Made by a program: the position numbers and the translations under genes
Notes under the pieces: generated by a model
What the model was told of the DNA's origin: nothing
Seen by the model: only the letters and a program-made list of their open reading frames with translations
Databases searched by the model: none
Part shown: in pieces, positions 7,438 through 12,417 of the stretch
Layout: each line of letters opens with the position of its first letter
Position numbering within the stretch: the stretch's first letter is position 1
Origin: CAZZKE01 sp964655005
GTDB lineage: Bacteria > Pseudomonadota > Alphaproteobacteria > Rhodospirillales > JABHCV01
Direction: 5' to 3'
NCBI GenBank assembly: GCA_964655005.1
Contig: CAZZKE010000077.1
Location: 1-12,417, forward strand
DNA length: 12,417 nt

Positions 7438-7824
7438 CTAAAGACCGGCGATGACTTCCTGCAAAATACCGCGAACATTCATCGCCAGTTTGCCCAGGGC
7501 CGGATTGTCGATAGCCTGCATAGAGGCCGCCGGGTCAACGGCGGAAACCTCGACGGTTCCGTCATCAAGCTGCTGCACGATCACGTTGCACGGCAGCATG
7601 GTGCCGATTTTATTTTCATGTAGCAGGGCTTCGTAGGCAAAACCGGGGTTGCAAGAGCCAAGGATAATGTATGGATTTATGTCCTTGTCTATTTTTTCCT
7701 TCATGGCCTTTTGCACATCGATAGTAGTCAGCACGCCAAAACCTTTTTCCTTCAGATGGGCGGTAACGGTTTCAATTGCGTCATCGAACGATTGCGGCAC
7801 GGCCTTGGTGAAATGGTAGCTCAT
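7438..7824 (-). CDS. DUF302 family protein
   Basis: A small cytoplasmic protein of 128 residues matching the DUF302 fold family, whose biochemical function is not established. Family hallmarks visible here are the N-terminal SFDDAIETVTAHLKEKGFGV helix, ILGSCNPGFAYEALLHE (C58 and N59) and the IGTMLPCNVIVQQ strand (C79). The C-terminal part VSAVDPAASMQAIDNPAL is also typical. The two cysteines recur in the family and could bind a ligand or a metal, but that is not shown here. There is no signal peptide. The start at 7824 has a strong AGAGGAA Shine-Dalgarno 6 nt upstream. The gene diverges from hspQ across 124 bp and is followed after 44 bp by the two-helix membrane protein. Confidence 0.9.
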   Translation of the reverse strand: MSYHFTKAVPQSFDDAIETVTAHLKEKGFGVLTTIDVQKAMKEKIDKDINPYIILGSCNPGFAYEALLHENKIGTMLPCNVIVQQLDDGTVEVSAVDPAASMQAIDNPALGKLAMNVRGILQEVIAGL

Positions 7825-7830
7825 TTTAAT

Positions 7831-7837
7831 TTCCTCT
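7831..7837 (-). promoter_or_regulatory. Shine-Dalgarno site of the DUF302 gene
   Basis: AGAGGAA on the minus strand, 6 nt before the ATG at 7822-7824. It is one of the best ribosome binding sites in the window, fixes the start codon, and suggests efficient translation. Confidence 0.7.
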
Positions 7838-7912
7838 GGTGTTAACTAAGCGATGAAACTGGCCTGTAAATGGGGCTGTTTTATGGACCATACAAGATCA
7901 TTCGCCGCAGGA

Positions 7913-7942
7913 CTTGCGAAATTGATTATATAGGCCCAGATT
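7913..7942 (+). promoter_or_regulatory. Weak candidate RpoH-type (heat-shock) promoter for hspQ
   Basis: CTTGCGA at 7913-7919 carries the CTTG core of alphaproteobacterial heat-shock -35 elements. After N18 from CTTG comes CCCAGAT at 7935-7941, which fits the CYTATNT -10 only partly (mismatches at the third and fifth positions). Transcription would start close to the hspQ ATG at 7949, giving little or no leader. This agrees with the poor Shine-Dalgarno spacing: AGGA at 7943-7946 is only 2 nt from the ATG. HspQ is a known heat-shock protein in E. coli. The match is weak and could be chance. Confidence 0.25.
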
Positions 7943-7948
7943 AGGACG

Positions 7949-8293
7949 ATGAAACACAATGAATATAATATCCGCACCGCTAAGTATCGCATCGGCGACG
8001 TTGTCTGCCATCGCGTCTATCCGTTCCGCGGCGTCATCTTCGATGTCGATCCGGAATTCGATAATGACGAAGAATGGTGGCTGTCAATCCCCGAGGAAAT
8101 TCGCCCCGACAAGGACCAGCCGTTTTACCATCTGATGGCGGAAAACGAGGAATCAAACTACATCGCCTACGTTTCCGAACAAAATTTGCTGCCCGACGAA
8201 AGCGGCGAACCGGTGTCTCACCCCAACGCCGAGGAATTTTTCGAAGGCTTCAGCGATGGCCGTTATATACTGTCGCCGGGGCTGACCAACTAG
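7949..8293 (+). CDS. hspQ: HspQ / YccV-like hemimethylated-DNA-binding-domain heat-shock protein
   Basis: A small cytoplasmic protein of 114 residues from the HspQ (YccV-like) family. In E. coli HspQ is a heat-shock protein that affects DnaA stability and acts as a specificity factor for Lon. Visible family features are KYRIGDVVCHRVYPFRGVIF (12-31), VDPEFDNDEEWW (33-44), the PFYHLMAENEE strand (58-68), and YVSEQNLLPD (74-83) with a C-terminal NAEEFFEGF helix. The EEWWLSIPEEIRP form is, from memory, the alphaproteobacterial version. The ATG at 7949 is the only plausible start, because an in-frame TAG lies at 7931-7933. It diverges from the DUF302 gene and converges with the SHMT-like gene across 38 bp. 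That gap holds an imperfect CCGG-containing inverted repeat but no T-run terminator. Confidence 0.95.
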   Translation: MKHNEYNIRTAKYRIGDVVCHRVYPFRGVIFDVDPEFDNDEEWWLSIPEEIRPDKDQPFYHLMAENEESNYIAYVSEQNLLPDESGEPVSHPNAEEFFEGFSDGRYILSPGLTN

Positions 8294-8331
8294 GGCGTTC
8301 CGGTTCCGGCTTCCACTCGCCCGGACAGACT

Positions 8332-9663
8332 CTAGCGAACGAATTTAAGGTCGCCATAGGCGCGGCGGAAATCCACCACATCGGGGCGGACGGCTTCCGG
8401 GCTTTCTCCCTTCCGCCAGACACGGGACATAAACCGCGCAATATCGGCCATGGCGGGTGTGTCCATGCCCTGGCGGGTAACTTCCTGGCTGCCGATGCGG
8501 ATGCCGTTCATGTCTCCTTCCACGGGGTCTATGGGCAAACCGATGCCGCAAAGCAGAATATTGGCCCGCGCCAGCAGTTTCGATGCCGCCTGGCCGCCGC
8601 CGAACGGTTTTGCCGGTAGGGCCAGGTGATGGCTTTCCGTCGGCCCCCTGCCGGCCCCGCAATGGACCGCGAAGCCCTCTGCCTGCAACGCCGCCGCCAG
8701 GGCCTGGGCATTTTCGATACAGGCATCGGCATAGGCCTCGCCGTATTGCAGCAGGTCCAGCACCGACATAATCAGCGCCGCCGTCTTGCCAAGATCGAAG
8801 TTGGCGGTCATGCCGGGAAAAGCGATGGCGTCGAGCTTGCGCGCCAGTCCGCTATCGTTGGTCAGGATCAGTCCCGACGGCGGGCCGCCGAACGCCTTGT
8901 AGGTGGACAGGGTCATCAGGTGCGCGCCTTCGGCCAGCGGCTGCTGGAACCGCCGGCCGGCGATCAGGCCGCCCATATGGGCGGCGTCATACAACACACA
9001 GGCCCCGACTTCATCGGCAATGGCCCGGACCTCTGCGACCGGAAACGGATACAGGCACAACGAACCGGCGACGGTGATCAGTTTTGGCCGGATGCGCATG
9101 GCTTCTTCGCGCAGACGGTCAAGATCGATGCTCATGGCACTTGCGTCACAGGGCACGGGGTGAACCCGCAAACCATACAACCCGGCGCAACCGGCCCGGT
9201 GATGGGTCACATGGCCGCCCATTTCGGCCGGAAAGGTCATGATGTCGTCGCCGGGCCGGCAGGTCGCCATGAAGGCATACAGGTTGGCCAAGGCCCCGGA
9301 CCCGACCCGGATTTCCGCATAGGACGCGCCGAACAGCCTTTTGACCAGCGATTCGGCGGTCACTTCCAGTTGCTCGGCGAATTGCATGCCCATTTCGTAT
9401 TTTTCGCCGGGAAAACCCAGACTGGGCCGGTTGCCGAGCGAGCGTGACATCAACGCCGCGGCGCGTGGGTTCATGACATTGGTGCCGGCATTCAGGCCGA
9501 TGGTTTCAACGTCCATGTGAGTTTCGTGGTCATCAATCAGCCCCATGACACGGGACTCGATGTCATCAAGCGAGCCTTCGGTCAGGTGTTCTTCCAAACC
9601 GGCGATGACAGCCCGGCAGTGTTCCGGCAGCCACGGTTTATCGGAAATTAGATGGGTTGGCAT
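8332..9663 (-). CDS. Divergent serine hydroxymethyltransferase-like PLP enzyme (fold type I)
   Basis: A 443-residue homologue of serine hydroxymethyltransferase (GlyA). Retained landmarks are S122-G123 (GSGALAN), H151 (MGGHVTHH), D226 and H229 (LYDAAHMGGLIAG), the PLP-lysine candidate K256 (LSTYKAFGGPPSG) and R389 (GIRIGSQEVTR), the substrate-carboxylate arginine equivalent. Aligned by eye with E. coli GlyA, several key residues differ: E57 becomes L82 and Y55 becomes P80 (NRPSLGFPG against NKYAEGYPG), Y65 becomes E90, H228 becomes Y255, and R235 becomes P262. These belong to the canonical active site and serine/tetrahydrofolate chemistry, so the enzyme may use another acceptor or act as an aldolase. 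It follows valS by 11 bp, with a purine-rich GAGAGAA before the ATG, and is probably co-transcribed. SHMT-superfamily membership is certain; the reaction is not. Confidence 0.9.
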   Translation of the reverse strand: MPTHLISDKPWLPEHCRAVIAGLEEHLTEGSLDDIESRVMGLIDDHETHMDVETIGLNAGTNVMNPRAAALMSRSLGNRPSLGFPGEKYEMGMQFAEQLEVTAESLVKRLFGASYAEIRVGSGALANLYAFMATCRPGDDIMTFPAEMGGHVTHHRAGCAGLYGLRVHPVPCDASAMSIDLDRLREEAMRIRPKLITVAGSLCLYPFPVAEVRAIADEVGACVLYDAAHMGGLIAGRRFQQPLAEGAHLMTLSTYKAFGGPPSGLILTNDSGLARKLDAIAFPGMTANFDLGKTAALIMSVLDLLQYGEAYADACIENAQALAAALQAEGFAVHCGAGRGPTESHHLALPAKPFGGGQAASKLLARANILLCGIGLPIDPVEGDMNGIRIGSQEVTRQGMDTPAMADIARFMSRVWRKGESPEAVRPDVVDFRRAYGDLKFVR

Positions 9664-9674
9664 TTAATTCTCTC

Positions 9675-12326
9675 TCACAGCGCTTTCAGCCGCACCATCG
9701 CCTCGTTGACCTTGGTTAACATTGCCGCTTCCTCGGTGCGGCGTTGGCGTTCAATCTCCACCACCTCCGCCGGGGCCTTTTCGGTAAAGCCCTTATTGGC
9801 CAGTTTGCTGTCGTGTTTAGCGATTTCGGTTTGCAGCCTGGCGGCTTCCTTTTGCAGTCGCGCCTGTTCGGCATCGATATCAAGGATACCGGCCAGCGGC
9901 AGGACGATGGCGGCCTCGTCGATGATTTCCTGGACCGAGCCTTTCGGCACGTCGCCGACCAGAAGCCCGGCGCTTTCCAGGCGGGCCAGGGTCAGGATCA
10001 GGCCCTTGTGGGTCTCCAGCCTTTCCGTTGTCGCCGAACCGGCGTCTTTCAGCAACATCGGCACTTTCGCCCCCGGCGACACGTTCATTTCCGAACGCAC
10101 CGCCCTGATCTGGCTGATAAGCCGGACCACCCAATCCATTTCGGCGGCGGCGGCGGCGTCGATCAGGGCATCGTCCAGGTCCGGCCATGGCGAGGTGATT
10201 AACTGACCGCCGCGGGCCTCGAACAATTGCCGCCACAGCTCTTCGGTAATGAACGGCATAATCGGGTGCAGCAGATGCAGCAATTGATCCAGCACCCAGG
10301 CCGTCGCCGCCCGCGTTTCCGCCTTGGCGACTTCGTCGTTTCCCTGAAATACCGGTTTGGCGAATTCCAGGTGCCAATCGCAAAACGTGCCCCAGGTAAA
10401 CTGGTAGAGCGCCCCGGCCATGTCGTTGAAGCGGTAGGCTTCGATCGCGGTTTTCGCATCCCGGGCGGCTTCCGCCGTTTTGCCGACAATCCAGCGGTTC
10501 AGGGTTTGCGTACAGGCCGTGGGATCGAACGACGGGTCATACCGGCATTCATTCATTTCGCAAAAACGGGCGGCATTCCACAGCTTGGTGCAGAAGTTAC
10601 GGTAGCCTTCGACCCTGGATTCGCTCATTTTCACATCGCGGCCCTGGGCGGCAAACGCCGTCAGGGTAAATCGCAACGCGTCGGCGCCGAATTTATCGAC
10701 CATTTCCAGCGGGTCCATGACGTTGCCCTTGGATTTGGACATCTTCTGGCCTTTTTCATCGCGCACCAGGGCGTGGATGTAGACCGTGTGGAACGGTGCC
10801 TCGCCCATGAAATGCAGGCCCATCATCATCATCCGGGCGACCCAGAAAAAAATAATATCGAACCCGGTGACCAGCACATCGGTCGGGTAGTAGCGGGCCA
10901 CTTCCGGCCTCTCCTCGGGCCAGCCGAGGGTCGAAAATGGCCACAAGGCCGAGGAAAACCAGGTATCGAGCACATCTTCATCGCGGACCAGTTCGACCGT
11001 TTCGCCGTAATGGCGGTCGGCGGCGCCTTGTGCTTCGTCTTCGCTCATCTCCACGAAAATCTCGCCATCCGGACCATACCAGGCCGGAATTTGATGGCCC
11101 CACCAGATTTGCCGCGACACGCACCACGGCTGGATATTGCGCATCCATTCGAAATAGGTTTTTTCCCACTGGGCCGGGACGAACCTGGTCTTGCCCTGCT
11201 CGACCGCCGCTATCGCCGGTTTCGCCATGGTCGCCGCATCGACGAACCACTGGTCGGTCAGCCACGGTTCGATCACCACGCCGGAACGGTCGCCATAGGG
11301 CACCGTCATCAGGTTGTCTTCTATTTTCTCCAGCAAACCCAGGCCTTCGATTTCCTTGACGACGGCGTCCCTGGCCTCGAACCGGTCCAGGCCTGTCAGG
11401 TGATCGGGGGCGTTTTCGTTGATGCGGGCATCGCGGTCGAGAATATTAATGACTTCCAGATCCTGCCTGCGACCGACTTCGAAGTCGTTGAAATCGTGGG
11501 CCGGGGTAATTTTCACGGCCCCCGAGCCCTTTTCCGGGTCCGCATACTGGTCGGCGACGATGGGGATGCGGCGCCCGACGATGGGCAGGATACAAAACTT
11601 GCCGATCAGGTCCGTGTAGCGTTCATCATTGGGATGGACGGCGACGCCGGTGTCCCCCAGCATGGTTTCCGGCCTGGTCGTGCCGACGGTAATATATTTG
11701 CCGTCCTGGCCCTCTACGGGGTATCTGAAGTACCACATCTTGCCGTTGATCTCGCGCTGCTCGACTTCCAGGTCGGAAATCGCCGTGTGCATCATGGGGT
11801 CCCAGTTGACCAGGCGTTGATCGCGGTAAATAAGGCCCTGCTTGTGCAACTCGACAAACACTTTTCGCACCGCCGCCGACAACCCGTCGTCCATGGTGAA
11901 GCGTTCCCTGCTCCAGTCGCATGACGCACCCAGGCGGCGCAACTGGCCGGTAATGGCGCCACCCGACTGGGACTTCCATTGCCAAACCTTTTCGATGAAC
12001 TTGTCGCGTCCCAGATCGTGGCGGCTCATATTTCCAGATTCCAGCTGGCGTTCGACCAGAATCTGGGTGGCGATGCCGGCGTGATCGGTACCCGGTTGCC
12101 ACAGCGTATCGAATCCACGCATCCGGTGATAACGGATCAGGATATCCTGCAAGGTATTGTTGAGCGCATGGCCCATGTGCAGATTGCCGGTCACATTGGG
12201 CGGCGGGATGACGATGGTATAGGGATCCGCCTGCCCATTGGCGCCACAGGCGAAGGCGCCCGTTTCCTGCCAGGCCTGATATTGTTTTTCCTCGACCCCG
12301 GCGGGGTTGTAGGTTTTGTCCAGCAT
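9675..12326 (-). CDS. valS: Valyl-tRNA synthetase (class I, bacterial type)
   Basis: Attaches valine to tRNA-Val and edits mischarged threonine. The 883 residues are a normal bacterial length. The HIGH motif is HMGH at 50-53 within PPPNVTGNLHMGHALNN. The CP1 editing domain spans roughly 190-340, with TTRPETMLGDTGVAVHP (216-232) and PAHDFNDFEVG (275-285). SRQIWWGHQIPAWY is at 404-417, and DVLDTWFSSALWPFS at 451-465. The KMSKS loop is KMSKSKGN at 528-535. An anticodon-binding helical domain follows. The C-terminal 65 residues form the usual coiled-coil arm, with many leucines plus KLANKGFTEKAPAEVVE. An alanine run near residues 711-715 comes from a GCC repeat at about 10144-10159. The start at 12326 lacks a Shine-Dalgarno and lies directly behind a -10-like element. 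Confidence 0.99.
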   Translation of the reverse strand: MLDKTYNPAGVEEKQYQAWQETGAFACGANGQADPYTIVIPPPNVTGNLHMGHALNNTLQDILIRYHRMRGFDTLWQPGTDHAGIATQILVERQLESGNMSRHDLGRDKFIEKVWQWKSQSGGAITGQLRRLGASCDWSRERFTMDDGLSAAVRKVFVELHKQGLIYRDQRLVNWDPMMHTAISDLEVEQREINGKMWYFRYPVEGQDGKYITVGTTRPETMLGDTGVAVHPNDERYTDLIGKFCILPIVGRRIPIVADQYADPEKGSGAVKITPAHDFNDFEVGRRQDLEVINILDRDARINENAPDHLTGLDRFEARDAVVKEIEGLGLLEKIEDNLMTVPYGDRSGVVIEPWLTDQWFVDAATMAKPAIAAVEQGKTRFVPAQWEKTYFEWMRNIQPWCVSRQIWWGHQIPAWYGPDGEIFVEMSEDEAQGAADRHYGETVELVRDEDVLDTWFSSALWPFSTLGWPEERPEVARYYPTDVLVTGFDIIFFWVARMMMMGLHFMGEAPFHTVYIHALVRDEKGQKMSKSKGNVMDPLEMVDKFGADALRFTLTAFAAQGRDVKMSESRVEGYRNFCTKLWNAARFCEMNECRYDPSFDPTACTQTLNRWIVGKTAEAARDAKTAIEAYRFNDMAGALYQFTWGTFCDWHLEFAKPVFQGNDEVAKAETRAATAWVLDQLLHLLHPIMPFITEELWRQLFEARGGQLITSPWPDLDDALIDAAAAAEMDWVVRLISQIRAVRSEMNVSPGAKVPMLLKDAGSATTERLETHKGLILTLARLESAGLLVGDVPKGSVQEIIDEAAIVLPLAGILDIDAEQARLQKEAARLQTEIAKHDSKLANKGFTEKAPAEVVEIERQRRTEEAAMLTKVNEAMVRLKAL

Positions 12327-12333
12327 AATCCGT

Positions 12334-12343
12334 ATTTATACCA
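12334..12343 (-). promoter_or_regulatory. Extended -10 element immediately upstream of valS
   Basis: Minus-strand reading gives TGGTATAAAT: TATAAA (12340 to 12335) matches TATAAT in five of six positions and is preceded by TGn, the extended -10 signature. The hexamer 17 bp further upstream (GAGTCA) is a poor -35, which extended -10 promoters can tolerate. The predicted start point is at about 12327-12329, essentially at the ATG, so the transcript would be nearly leaderless. No Shine-Dalgarno is seen, consistent with that. Chance A/T richness is the alternative. Confidence 0.4.
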
Positions 12344-12371
12344 AGTTGCAGAAAGAATGACTCATAGAGAC

Positions 12372-12399
12372 GGCTTCACAAGCCTTTTGGCTAGGAGCC
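12372..12399. repeat. Cluster of short alternating inverted repeats upstream of valS
   Basis: Plus strand: GGCTT (12372-12376), CAC, AAGCC (12380-12384), TTTT, GGCT (12389-12392), AGG, AGCC (12396-12399). Two adjacent hairpins, or one alternative central hairpin (AGCC-TTTT-GGCT), can form. The first hairpin followed by TTTT looks like a short plus-strand terminator. On the minus strand, where an upstream gene might end, no T-run follows. The role is unknown: it could be an end-of-gene hairpin or a protein-binding palindrome. The stems are only 4-5 bp, so chance is possible. Confidence 0.35.
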
Positions 12400-12417
12400 G
12401 ACGGCGCGGCGGTGCTC

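Noticed and set aside
7428..7439. Palindrome AGGGCGGGCCCT after the DUF302 gene as a terminator.
   Set aside because: The stem is 4 bp with a 4-nt loop at best and overlaps the DUF302 stop codon; no U-tract follows.
7925..7930. Perfect TATAAT on the minus strand as the promoter of the DUF302 gene.
   Set aside because: No acceptable -35 hexamer at 16-18 bp, and it lies within the putative hspQ promoter; kept only as a remark in a finding.
8294..8331. Possible terminator between the convergent hspQ and SHMT-like genes (TCCGG...CCGGA).
   Set aside because: The stem is about 5 bp with an 11-nt loop and no T-run on either strand; too weak to call.
8626..9447. A 273-codon open frame on the plus strand opposite the SHMT-like gene.
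   Set aside because: Antisense shadow of a well-supported coding sequence; no Shine-Dalgarno and no recognisable motif.
10144..10159. GGC repeat as a microsatellite or regulatory repeat.
   Set aside because: It encodes an alanine run within valS and is readily explained by GC-rich codon use.
10227..11924. A 565-codon open frame on the plus strand opposite valS.
   Set aside because: It lies wholly antisense to a certain valS gene in GC-rich DNA, where such shadow frames are common. The translation is compositionally odd (many H, R, G, F) and shows no domain or start signal.
12341..12417. C-terminus of a gene upstream of valS on the minus strand.
   Set aside because: All three minus frames are open at the window edge, with stops at different points (for example 12391-12393 and 12362-12364), so the correct frame cannot be chosen. 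None of the short tails resembles a known family.

Overview
The window looks like an ordinary stretch of an alphaproteobacterial chromosome, probably from a member of the Rhodospirillales or a near relative. The reasons are GC-rich codons in every gene, alphaproteobacterial forms of ArgRS, HspQ and ErpA, and the order dgt-argS-(SPOR-type membrane protein) with erpA diverging from dgt. This order is familiar from alphaproteobacteria. No transposase, integrase, phage gene, CRISPR array, tRNA or rRNA is visible. The species cannot be named from the sequence alone.

Left block (1-3115, minus strand): dgt, argS and the N-terminus of a single-pass membrane protein overlap at their stop and start codons (ATGA and TGATG), so they form a tightly coupled operon read right to left. 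Centre-left (3267-4399, plus strand): erpA, an A-type Fe-S carrier, and xth, an AP endonuclease/exonuclease III, are 8 bp apart and diverge from dgt across a 151-bp promoter region.

Middle block (4419-7824, minus strand): a DUF302 protein, an unrecognised two-helix membrane protein with a coiled-coil tail, ilvD (the Fe-S dihydroxy-acid dehydratase of branched-chain amino acid synthesis) and a wrecked methionine aminopeptidase gene. The last keeps its start codon, Shine-Dalgarno site and C-terminal motif, but it has lost internal blocks and is spread over three reading frames.

Right block: hspQ (plus strand, 7949-8293) diverges from the DUF302 gene. It converges with a two-gene minus-strand unit, valS (9675-12326) followed after 11 bp by a serine hydroxymethyltransferase-like gene (8332-9663). 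The latter keeps the PLP-binding core of the family but lacks several residues that canonical tetrahydrofolate-dependent SHMT uses.

The content is mostly housekeeping: two aminoacyl-tRNA synthetases, nucleotide-pool and DNA repair enzymes, Fe-S maturation, amino-acid synthesis and proteostasis. I found no convincing new multi-gene system. The items most worth following are the divergent SHMT-like enzyme, the methionine aminopeptidase relic, the unrecognised membrane protein, and the possibly leaderless starts of valS and hspQ. No gap longer than 300 bp lacks a gene or gene remnant.
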